Part shown: in pieces, positions 33,146 through 40,175 of the stretch | How positions within the stretch are numbered: the first letter of the stretch is position 1 | Layout of the letters: every line of letters starts with the position of its first letter | From: Pleurocapsa sp. CCALA 161 | GTDB taxonomy: Bacteria > Cyanobacteriota > Cyanobacteriia > Cyanobacteriales > Xenococcaceae | Direction: 5' to 3' | Length of the DNA: 40,175 nucleotides | NCBI RefSeq assembly: GCF_003003995.1 | Contig: NZ_PVWF01000045.1 | Coordinates: 1-40,175 of the forward strand | Made by a program: the position numbers and the translations under genes | The notes under the pieces: model-generated | The model's database searches: none | What the model saw: only the letters and a program-made list of their open reading frames with translations | What the model was told of the DNA's origin: nothing

Positions 33146-33270
33146 CGTAGGGTGGGCATCAGAAAAAAATATGAAGTTTATCACTGACTTATATCACAGT
33201 GAAACAGTACATTTAAGCAAGTCTAAATTGAGTTTTAGGATTTTTTTTGGTGATTTTTGCCCACCCTACG
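33146..33270. mobile_element. 125-bp MITE-like element with 13-bp terminal inverted repeats
   Basis: CGTAGGGTGGGCA (33146-33158) and TGCCCACCCTACG (33258-33270) are perfect reverse complements. Inside each lies an A-rich or T-rich tract (AGAAAAAAA and TTTTTTTT), which extends the pairing. There is no coding sequence inside. A GTAGGGTGGGC-type end is familiar from non-autonomous repeats in cyanobacteria. No clear target duplication is visible, so mobility is inferred from shape. Confidence 0.6.
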
Positions 33271-33329
33271 AAGACGTGATCGCTCTTACAATCCAATCAT
33301 GTTTTATCAAACAGTATTTATTTATTTGT

Positions 33330-33719
33330 TTAACTGACTTTGACTAAATCAAATAAACATGACAAAGAATTGGATCTTTTAGATTTTTCTTCAGCTTCTT
33401 TTATTTTTGAGATATCTTTTGTGATACTATTTAGTTTGTATTTGTAATTGCCAATGTACTGATAACATTTATCTTTTTCTTTATTTTTAATAAATACAGG
33501 AATAATTGTTTCTGGCTGTTCAGCCAGTAAACGTGCTTTTGCATAAATTCGAGTTCCTTTACCTGCTTGTATTTGCTTGGGAGCATCAGGATTCAACTCT
33601 CTACAAAAACAACCTGCTAAAATTCTATGATTTTTTTGTGGAAGATAGGTTTGTATCTCACCACCTACAATTTTTTGAATTTCTCTGCGACTATACTGTT
33701 TATTTTTATCAAATTTCAT
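33330..33719 (-). CDS. Conserved small protein with a GG-x-QxYLP domain, unknown function
   Basis: 129 residues. The sequence follows a pattern I know from scattered bacterial proteins: YSRREIQKIVGGEIQTYLP, then CFCRELNPDAPKQIQAGKG, a Q-rich helix, and IPVFIKNKEKDKCYQYIGNY. In that family the domain sometimes accompanies HNH or restriction-type proteins, but no function is established. The C-terminal 35 residues are Lys/Glu-rich. No membrane segment is present. The surrounding toxin-antitoxin and restriction-like genes suggest an accessory role, by context only. Confidence 0.6.
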   Translation of the reverse strand: MKFDKNKQYSRREIQKIVGGEIQTYLPQKNHRILAGCFCRELNPDAPKQIQAGKGTRIYAKARLLAEQPETIIPVFIKNKEKDKCYQYIGNYKYKLNSITKDISKIKEAEEKSKRSNSLSCLFDLVKVS

Positions 33720-33767
33720 ACTTCGTATTTCAAAATGAATAATTGTTTTTATAGATACATTAATTTT

Positions 33768-34085
33768 TTATGCAGAAAGTCTTTTGATGTTATCCCAAGC
33801 TTGATTGATAAAATTCATGCGAACTTGAATTTGGCTATTAGATGGCTGAGTAAGTTGACAATATTTTTCTAAACTTCTGGCATTATTATCAATAATTTTT
33901 TTTTGCTTGATTGTTTCGTTAGGGTCATTTTTCATAGCCCATTTAAAATACACATGATCTTCTATTAAGGTGTAGATAAAATTAGTATCTTTAATCGCTT
34001 GTTCGCATTCTGGAGAGCTTGCCTGTGCCTGATAAGGAATTAACGCTGAAGCAATTAGGGTTAAAGTAATTATGCGATATTTCAT
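33768..34085 (-). CDS. Small secreted hypothetical protein
   Basis: 105 residues. MKYRIITLTLIASALIPYQA followed by QA-S is a clear Sec signal peptide with cleavage after AQA. The mature part of about 82 residues is helical with two Cys (CEQ near its start and YCQ near residue 76) that could form a disulfide. The composition is ordinary. I recognise no family. It lies 48 bp upstream of the DUF protein gene on the same strand and may be co-transcribed. Confidence 0.6.
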   Translation of the reverse strand: MKYRIITLTLIASALIPYQAQASSPECEQAIKDTNFIYTLIEDHVYFKWAMKNDPNETIKQKKIIDNNARSLEKYCQLTQPSNSQIQVRMNFINQAWDNIKRLSA

Positions 34086-34307
34086 TGTTCCAATTGATAA
34101 TTTGTTCTATGTCAATTACACTTGGCGACAGAAGTATTTGTGTGTGATTTAGATCTCTAATCAGAATTTTCTTTCAAAAAGTCAGAACGGCATATCCAAG
34201 TATTTTGCGATCGCCCTACCTCCCTACTTCTCTTCAACCCTCAACGATTTAACGCTAAAATAATCTTTGCGGAAAAATATAAATAAAATCATAGAATCAA
34301 GGACTCG

Positions 34308-36743
34308 ATGCGCGTCTCTCTAAACTGGTTACAAGAATTAGTCGATATCAATATGTCCCCAGAAGAGTTGGGGAGAATTTTAACTATAGCAGGATTTGAA
34401 TTAGAAGAATTAATCGATCTGCGTGCTAATGCTGACGGGGTGGTAGTCGGGAGGGTAATAGAGCGATCGCAACATCCCAATGCTGATAAGTTGAGTGTTT
34501 GTAAAGTAGATATAGGTGCAGATGAGCCTTTGAATATTGTCTGTGGTGCATCGAATGTGCGATCAAATATTTTTGTCCCTGTAGCTACAGTAGGGACTTA
34601 TTTGCCTGCAATTGATTTAAAGCTCAAGCCCACTAAACTACGGGGTGAACCTTCTCAGGGAATGATTTGTTCTTTGACGGAATTGGGTTTAGAAAAAGAA
34701 TCTGATGGGATATATATATTTGCGGAAGATAATCTTAAACCTGGGGATGATGTGCGTCCTTTGTTGGGTTTGAATGATGTTATTTTGGATTTGGCGACTA
34801 CGGCTAACCGCGCTGATGCTTTGAGTATGGTGGGTATTGCCAGGGAGGTTGCAGCTTTGACTGGTGCTAAGGTGAGATTGCCAGAAATCAAAAAACAGGA
34901 TCTTAATTCTGATAGTTCTTTAGTAATTGCTATTCAAGATCCAGCAGCCTGTATGGCATATATCGGTACAGTAATTGAGGGGGTAAAAATTGAGCCTTCT
35001 CCTGACTGGTTGAAATGGCGATTGGAAGCAGCAGGTACACGTCCGATTAATAATGTGGTGGATATTACTAACTATATTTTATTGGAATGGGGACAACCTC
35101 TTCATGCTTTTGATTGCGAGAAGTTACAACAGGTTGCAGGGAGTAATGATTTAACTATCGGGGTGCGTTTTGCTCAAGCAGGTGAAAAGTTAAAGACTCT
35201 GGATGAACAAGAAAGAGAATTAGTTACAGATAATTTACTGATTACCGTTAATGACCAACCCGTTGCTTTAGGGGGAGTTATGGGGGGTGAAGAGACAGAA
35301 GTTGATGACAATACTAGTAATATTGTTTTAGAAGCAGCATTGTTTGATCCTGTGGTTATTCGTCGTTCATCTCGCGCTCAAAACCTACGCAGTGAAGCTT
35401 CTACCCGTTACGAAAGGGGTGTAAACCAAGTAGAATTAGAATCTGCCTGTAAAAGAGCGATCGCACTACTGCAAGAATTGGCTGGTGGTACTCCTATTAC
35501 CCAAGCTATTTCTGATTATCGTATCGATCATGCTAGCCGTAATGCTATTGAATTACGTTTGAGTCGAATTCATCAAATTTTAGGTAAGGTGAATAAGGAA
35601 GACGGTGTTGGTTATATTGAAGCTGTCGATGTTGAATCAATCTTGGGAGCTTTAGGCTGTAATCTAGAGCCAGTTGCAGGTAAAGAAAATACTTGGCTTG
35701 TTAAAGTGCCTCCTTACCGTTATCGAGACTTAGAACGGGAAATTGACTTAATTGAAGAAGTTGCCCGTCTCTATGGTTACGATCGCTTTTGTGATACTCT
35801 ACCCGATAAAACCGAACCTGGTTATCTTTCGGCGGAATATGCGATTAAAAATAAACTCCGTGCTGTCTTACGAGGTGTCGGGTTAACAGAAGTGGTGCAA
35901 TATTCTTTAGTTAAACCCACAGATAAAGAAGTCAAGCTAGCTAATCCTTTATTTGCAGAATATTCTGCTTTACGCACTGATTTATTTTCTGGCTTATTAG
36001 ACGCTTTTGTTTATAACCAGTCTCAAGGTAACGGCGCACTCAACGCCTTTGAAATTGAACGGGTATTTTTCCAGTCAGAGGAACAATTAAAAGAAAGAGA
36101 TTCCGTCGCAGGAATTATGGGGGGAAACATCACCTCTCAGGGTATGTGGGTTAACGGTGGCAAAGGTACACCAATGACTTGGTATGATGCTAAGGGAATA
36201 TTAGAAAATGTCTTTAGTAATCTAGGGATTAGCGTCGAATATCGTCCAACCAGTGATGAACCAAGACTACATCCAGGACGTACTGCTGCACTATGGTTGC
36301 AAGGCAAACCTTTGGGTGTTTTCGGGCAAATTCATCCGCAACTGGCGCAACAGCGAGATTTAAACAACGAAGTCTATCTATTTGAATTAGATTTTAATAT
36401 TTTACTGACAGCCTTAGATCGCGATGCCATAACCACCCCCAAATTCCAACCCTATTCCACCTATCCAGGTTCAGATCGAGATTTGGCTTTCTTTGCACCT
36501 TTAGATTTATCCGTGGCTGAAATTACCAAAGCGATGAGCAAAGCAGGAGGTAAACTACTACAAAAAGTCGAAGTGTTTGATGAATATAAAGGCAAAAATG
36601 TCCCCGAAGGACAACGCAGTTTAGCATTTAACTTAGTTTATCAAGCAAGCGATCGCACTTTAACTGATAAGGATGTCGATCCTGTACATCAAAAAGTCCG
36701 TGATACTTTAGTGAAGAAGTTTGATGTCACATTGCGGAGTTAA
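34308..36743 (+). CDS. pheT: Phenylalanine--tRNA ligase beta subunit (PheT)
   Basis: 811 residues, full length. Domains in order: [14 protein letters not shown] start; EMAP-type tRNA-binding domain (about 39-150, [13 protein letters not shown] and [15 protein letters not shown]); B3/B4 editing domain ([20 protein letters not shown] ... [19 protein letters not shown]); B5 and core ([20 protein letters not shown]); and the C-terminal FDX-ACB domain ([20 protein letters not shown]). It forms the alpha2-beta2 enzyme with PheS, which is not in the window, as is usual in cyanobacteria. HIP1 octamers within it argue for long residence in this genome. Confidence 0.98.
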   Translation: MRVSLNWLQELVDINMSPEELGRILTIAGFELEELIDLRANADGVVVGRVIERSQHPNADKLSVCKVDIGADEPLNIVCGASNVRSNIFVPVATVGTYLPAIDLKLKPTKLRGEPSQGMICSLTELGLEKESDGIYIFAEDNLKPGDDVRPLLGLNDVILDLATTANRADALSMVGIAREVAALTGAKVRLPEIKKQDLNSDSSLVIAIQDPAACMAYIGTVIEGVKIEPSPDWLKWRLEAAGTRPINNVVDITNYILLEWGQPLHAFDCEKLQQVAGSNDLTIGVRFAQAGEKLKTLDEQERELVTDNLLITVNDQPVALGGVMGGEETEVDDNTSNIVLEAALFDPVVIRRSSRAQNLRSEASTRYERGVNQVELESACKRAIALLQELAGGTPITQAISDYRIDHASRNAIELRLSRIHQILGKVNKEDGVGYIEAVDVESILGALGCNLEPVAGKENTWLVKVPPYRYRDLEREIDLIEEVARLYGYDRFCDTLPDKTEPGYLSAEYAIKNKLRAVLRGVGLTEVVQYSLVKPTDKEVKLANPLFAEYSALRTDLFSGLLDAFVYNQSQGNGALNAFEIERVFFQSEEQLKERDSVAGIMGGNITSQGMWVNGGKGTPMTWYDAKGILENVFSNLGISVEYRPTSDEPRLHPGRTAALWLQGKPLGVFGQIHPQLAQQRDLNNEVYLFELDFNILLTALDRDAITTPKFQPYSTYPGSDRDLAFFAPLDLSVAEITKAMSKAGGKLLQKVEVFDEYKGKNVPEGQRSLAFNLVYQASDRTLTDKDVDPVHQKVRDTLVKKFDVTLRS

Positions 36744-36825
36744 AACCGACTATTAAAATAAAAAAATCAAAGAGCAATAATTAAATATAGACCTGCCCTT
36801 TGATCTCGGATGAAGTGGAAGAGAT

Positions 36826-37281
36826 ATGAACAACATCAAACAGCTATATGAGACAGATTTTAATCTTTGGGTTGAAAAAACTATTGAGATAATTAAAAAT
36901 CGAGATGTCAAGAATATGGACTGAGAGAATTTGCTAGAAGAAATTGAGGATATGGGGGCGAGTCAAAAACGGTCGTTAGATAGTTATGTGCAGCGTTTAA
37001 TTGAATATATCCCTAAGCTCAAATACTGGCATTCTGAACAAGAAAGAAACGAAAAAGGTTGGAGAAGTGAAGTAGTTAACTTTAGAAATAGAATTAATCG
37101 CTTGCTTTAAAAAAATCCCAGTCTTAAAAATTATCTTACATCAGAATATCTTGATAACTATCAAGACGCGATCGCTACTATGTCTGAGAAGTTTGATATA
37201 CCTAAATGCACCAGATCAAAAAGAAAAATGCAAGCTCATAATCAAAATAAAGTTAAAAAAGTATTTTCAGTAAGAGGTTAA
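36826..37281 (+). pseudogene. DUF29 family protein gene with two in-frame stop codons
   Basis: One continuous frame of 152 codons encodes a DUF29 protein: MNNIKQLYETDFNLWVEKTI, ENLLEEIEDMGASQKRSLDS, a YWHSEQ segment, and YLDNYQDAIATMSEKFDIP. It is interrupted by TGA at 36922-36924, where the family has a Trp (D-W-ENLLEEI), and by TAA at 37108-37110. There are no frameshifts, so decay is recent. DUF29 proteins are abundant in cyanobacteria, often in multiple copies beside transposons or toxin-antitoxin genes, with unknown function. The Stf0-like gene starts two bases after its final stop. Confidence 0.88.
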
Positions 37282-37283
37282 AT

Positions 37284-38057
37284 TTGAGCTTTATTACCCC
37301 TAAACTATCTTACACAATTTGGTTTAGCCAACGGACTGGTAGTACACTTCTTTGTAGAGCCTTACAGTCTACTAGTGTAGCAGGTAAACCTGGGGAATGG
37401 TTAAACTGTTATACTCCTTCTGATTTTAATTTGCTAGACAAGTATCAACTCAGCAATTATGCAGAATTGCAACAAAGACTATGGCAACTTGGAACTACTC
37501 CTAACGGTATTTTTGGTTTGAAGGTGGCAGTATTTGAGCCATATTTTAGTAAGATAATTAACACTTTTAAACAATTTCCTAATTGTGATTCCAAAGCGAA
37601 TAAGCGTGTAGAAATTTGGAATAATGCTTTTCCTAACTGTAAACACATTTACATGACTAGAAGAAATAAAGTTCGTTTAGCTGTTTCTTGGTGGAAAGCA
37701 ATTCAGTCTCAGGAATGGCATAGGGAACAAGGAAAATTACCTCTGGCTGCTGATCTTAGAGACAAATATTGTTACGAAGCAATTGATCATTTATTTGCTG
37801 AATGCTCGATGCGAGAAGCTGCTATTCAAGAGTTTTTTGCGGAAGGTTCAATTGTTCCTCTAACTATTATTTACGAAGACTTTATTCTTGCTTATGAAGA
37901 GACTATTAGAAATATTCTTAGTTGTTTGCAATTATCTGATGCTCAAAATGTATCAATAAATCCTCCTCAACTCCATAAACTAGCGGATGATATATCGGAA
38001 GAATGGGTGCAAAGATTTAGACAAGAAAGACAAATAGGGTGGGATAATTTTTGGTAG
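37284..38057 (+). CDS. Stf0-type sulfotransferase
   Basis: 257 residues resembling Stf0 (trehalose 2-sulfotransferase family), which moves sulfate from PAPS to a sugar. The 5'-phosphosulfate loop FSQRTGSTLLCRAL (14-27) is well formed, and the downstream HIYMTRRNKVRLAVSWWKA carries the 3'-phosphate-binding Arg and Ser of the family. No Met starts in front of the loop; TTG at 37284 with AGAGG about 7 bases upstream (within the end of the DUF29 frame) is the best start. The substrate is unknown; candidates are glycolipids or extracellular polysaccharide. It lies right after the broken DUF29 gene. Confidence 0.87.
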   Translation: MSFITPKLSYTIWFSQRTGSTLLCRALQSTSVAGKPGEWLNCYTPSDFNLLDKYQLSNYAELQQRLWQLGTTPNGIFGLKVAVFEPYFSKIINTFKQFPNCDSKANKRVEIWNNAFPNCKHIYMTRRNKVRLAVSWWKAIQSQEWHREQGKLPLAADLRDKYCYEAIDHLFAECSMREAAIQEFFAEGSIVPLTIIYEDFILAYEETIRNILSCLQLSDAQNVSINPPQLHKLADDISEEWVQRFRQERQIGWDNFW

Positions 38058-38098
38058 GATTACTTGACATCCTGTTTAACAACATTATTATTATCTAA

Positions 38099-40021
38099 CT
38101 ATACAAAAGCGATCGCCCTAAAACTCATCTTCAGAAATACCAGAAACTTTTGCCAGTGAATTAATCTAACAGGTTTTTCATATACTGATTCACATAGTTC
38201 AGCTATCTGTGAGCTAAGATGAGAAAATCCATCTGGAGCATAAGGTGCAAGTTCTTTGAATGTCTCCGTTTGCGTTGTTAGGGTCTCAGTATCTTTGTCA
38301 ATAGTTTCATTTTCTTTTAATCGCCAAATTTTCTTTAATTCTCCGAGTAAATATCTTTGTCTTGCTTTAACTATTGCTGGTGTCCATTCCTGCTCTTTCA
38401 AAACTTGAACTGTTAAAGCAAATGTAGATACGGGTTTATTAAAATACTTTTCTTTTTTCGACTGAAAATCATAATTACTAGCTGCAATATTTTTTTGGTG
38501 AGAAAGCAAAACTAAATTGCTCAAACGATGCAAGTAATTTTCTTTTACTTCGGTAGAAAACCAATTTAGCCACTGACTATCAAATTTAGGATTTTGAGGA
38601 AGAACGTGTTCGATGGTAATTTTTTTGTATGTATCGTAGTCGGGAGTACCATCAGAAATAGCACTGTTAAGACGCAAGAGTATATAAAGGCTGATATTTT
38701 TAGTTTTATATGTGTTGTAAATGTCTCCGTTGAGGCGATCGCAAATTTCTTGTTGTTCTTGTATACTTAATTGCAGTGGTGAATCAAAACTATATAAGTC
38801 ACCGTTATTTTCAATCAACTTAATCAGATCTGCATAACGTTTAATACGTTTATCGATATTAGCTTTTAAAATTGTTAAACCAGCAGCCAAACGTTCAAAA
38901 TCAGTAAAGAATTTTAGTAATTGTTCTGGTTCATGACGATATTTTGTTAGGTAGAGAATTCCTGGCGCAACCCAGTCAGAATTACCTGTCTTTTGTAGCC
39001 AACGAAATAGTCGATTGATTTCCGAAGTGTGTATTACACTAACAAAAGTATAGTTTTTAATATTTTCTAAGGCTTTAGCATAGGGTTCTATAACTTTATC
39101 AATTAGATAACGCGAATCTTTATTTTCTTCTCGTATTAATACATAATCACGAAAACTTTTAAGTACTGATGATTCTAATTTCTTCTGAGCATAAATCATC
39201 CGAATATGAGAAAAAAGCTCAGTAAAATCTTTTCTGCCTAATTGTTCTTCTAAGTCTTCCCATTTACGAGTATATTTCTGTTCCTGTTCTTTATCTTGAG
39301 ACAATTTACCAATAACATCAGCTTTTAAAATATCTGTAATTGATAAGTCCAAACCGCGATCATTAAGTACGGAAAAGATTTTGTAAGCGGAATCAAAATC
39401 TGATGTATGAACTATGACTAAATAGCAATGCTGTAAAATAAATTGAGTTAAACGGACTTTATGAAATTCTTCTGGTAAATCTTTAGCAATTTTATCGAGT
39501 AAAAAACGAGTATTCTTAACAATATTACGTTGACTATTAGAAAGGTCATGTAAATTAATTTTGTCTAATTTTTCTATACCATCGGAGCTTTGAATATATT
39601 CCTTGAAAAAATCGCGATCGCGTTCTCTTAAAATTAATCTAGGACTAGCGGAAGCACCTCCAAGCGGATTCTCTGGTTGACAAATAAAGCTTTCTAAGTT
39701 GTGTTTATACGTAGGAAGTAACTCTCTGAGTACAGCAAATAAAATCGTTAAAGTTGTTAATCTTTGTTGTCCATCGACAACTTCAGATTCGGATCTACCT
39801 ATCGGCTTAATTAAAACAATATTGCCTAAAAAATAGGGAGGTAATTTATCAATATCTGTTGATTTGTCTCCCAATGCATCAATTAAATCTGTAAGTAGCT
39901 GTTCTGTTTGTTCAGTTGTCCAAGCATAGGGCCGTTGATAATTAGGGATGTTAAATACAAAATCGTCACTGAGTACTTTTTTGATAGGATAACCAGCCCC
40001 TTCGATTTTTATTGCTGTCAT
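38099..40021 (-). CDS. DUF262-DUF1524 protein (GmrSD-type single-chain, putative restriction endonuclease)
   Basis: 640 residues. An N-terminal ParB-like DUF262 domain with the signature FNIPNYQRPYAW (23-34) and VVDGQQRLTTLT (81-92; DGQQR is the nucleotide-handling motif), a helical middle, and a C-terminal DUF1524 HNH-type nuclease domain with ITIEHVLPQNP (468-478; H472) and LSNLVLLSHQKNIAASN. GmrSD and related BrxU enzymes combine the same domains and degrade glucosylated hydroxymethyl-cytosine phage DNA with NTP hydrolysis. Whether this one does so is not shown. A further 80-residue tail follows. It has no methyltransferase partner, as expected for a modification-dependent type IV enzyme. 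Confidence 0.85.
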   Translation of the reverse strand: MTAIKIEGAGYPIKKVLSDDFVFNIPNYQRPYAWTTEQTEQLLTDLIDALGDKSTDIDKLPPYFLGNIVLIKPIGRSESEVVDGQQRLTTLTILFAVLRELLPTYKHNLESFICQPENPLGGASASPRLILRERDRDFFKEYIQSSDGIEKLDKINLHDLSNSQRNIVKNTRFLLDKIAKDLPEEFHKVRLTQFILQHCYLVIVHTSDFDSAYKIFSVLNDRGLDLSITDILKADVIGKLSQDKEQEQKYTRKWEDLEEQLGRKDFTELFSHIRMIYAQKKLESSVLKSFRDYVLIREENKDSRYLIDKVIEPYAKALENIKNYTFVSVIHTSEINRLFRWLQKTGNSDWVAPGILYLTKYRHEPEQLLKFFTDFERLAAGLTILKANIDKRIKRYADLIKLIENNGDLYSFDSPLQLSIQEQQEICDRLNGDIYNTYKTKNISLYILLRLNSAISDGTPDYDTYKKITIEHVLPQNPKFDSQWLNWFSTEVKENYLHRLSNLVLLSHQKNIAASNYDFQSKKEKYFNKPVSTFALTVQVLKEQEWTPAIVKARQRYLLGELKKIWRLKENETIDKDTETLTTQTETFKELAPYAPDGFSHLSSQIAELCESVYEKPVRLIHWQKFLVFLKMSFRAIAFV

Positions 40022-40116
40022 GTTTTTTGAAAAATCTAAATTTATTAGCCTTCATAAATAGGTTTCCCAAAATTAGAGGTAAATATTCCAAAAATAAAGC
40101 GATCGCTAACATCAAT

Positions 40117-40135
40117 GTTATACTAAAAGTATAAC
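40117..40135 (+). promoter_or_regulatory. Palindromic operator-like site before the last gene
   Basis: GTTATAC (40117-40123) and GTATAAC (40129-40135) are exact inverted repeats around TAAAA, and a third half-site TTATACT lies at 40142-40148. The arms contain TATACT, a -10 like box. An arrangement overlapping the promoter, 22 bases before the ATG at 40157, fits a self-repressed gene such as a toxin-antitoxin or phage-type regulator. Confidence 0.45.
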
Positions 40136-40156
40136 TTCAAATTATACTCGCTGATT

Positions 40157-40175
40157 ATGACTACAGCAAAGACAG
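40157..40175 (+). CDS. Start of a gene cut by the window edge
   Basis: ATG at 40157 opens MTTAKT and then the window ends. Only six codons are visible, so nothing can be said about the product. The operator-like palindrome just upstream and its divergent orientation to the DUF262 gene are the only clues. Confidence 0.3.

Noticed and set aside
36763-36815. Hairpin TCAAAGAGCA / TGCCCTTTGA after pheT
   Set aside because: It has one mismatch and a long loop, and its T tract is on the minus strand, where no nearby transcript needs ending. It is not convincing as the pheT terminator.

Overview
This window looks like chromosomal DNA of a cyanobacterium. The octamer GCGATCGC (HIP1) occurs throughout, both inside genes and between them. 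Several genes belong to families that are largely cyanobacterial or plastid: DUF1830, DUF1517, DUF2997 with Ycf35, and the BioU-type biotin enzyme. The low GC content and gene mix suggest a freshwater or mat-forming beta-cyanobacterium, possibly Pleurocapsales-like, but I cannot assign a genus from the sequence alone.

Layout. (1) 1-4.5 kb: a probable IS200/IS605-type transposon end, leuC (-), a 5'-truncated GNAT gene, a UGT-like glycosyltransferase and a membrane-anchored Clp-fold (SDH) protease. (2) 4.5-8.6 kb: tRNA-Thr(GGU), a sensor kinase with a degenerate ATP-binding domain, and a secreted protein with two Ig/cadherin-like repeats set exactly 300 nt apart. (3) 8.6-15.6 kb: mostly housekeeping and cofactor genes, namely bioU, pterin-4a-carbinolamine dehydratase, a UDP-glucuronate epimerase-like SDR, a DUF1517 protein, panB-trhO (an apparent two-gene operon) and a MalK/UgpC-type ABC ATPase. 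(4) 15.6-19.4 kb: a decayed caspase-nSTAND gene, a repeat-rich spacer, a B12-binding radical SAM enzyme (HpnP-like class) and a DUF1830 protein. (5) 19.6-22.7 kb: a nitroreductase, a SAM methyltransferase, a zinc-ribbon membrane protein and a small secreted protein. (6) 22.7-30.1 kb: a polysaccharide export and modification cluster (BY-kinase/Wzc-like, Wzx-like flippase, MBOAT acyltransferase, SGNH-like partner), preceded by about 0.8 kb of AT-rich non-coding DNA and closed by a strong bidirectional terminator. (7) 30.1-31.1 kb: the DUF2997-Ycf35-[4Fe-4S] ferredoxin operon (-). (8) 31.1-40.2 kb: an accessory region with two HicA/HicB modules (one with a frameshifted toxin), small repeats, a MITE-like 125-bp element, unknown small genes, pheT, a DUF29 pseudogene with two nonsense codons, an Stf0-like sulfotransferase, and a DUF262-DUF1524 protein of the GmrSD type. 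The window ends just inside a new + strand gene that has a palindrome upstream.

How the genes fit together. The clearest functional unit is the surface-polysaccharide cassette. Its kinase/co-polymerase would control chain export, the flippase would move lipid-linked units across the membrane, and the MBOAT/SGNH pair would acylate the polymer. The right-hand 9 kb looks like a small genomic-defence or turnover zone: toxin-antitoxin pairs, a modification-dependent-restriction type protein, several fresh pseudogenes and short repeats. The best candidates for under-described biology are the DUF2997-Ycf35-ferredoxin operon, the MBOAT/SGNH pair without local glycosyltransferases, the degenerate sensor kinase, and the pair of HicAB modules in opposite gene orders.
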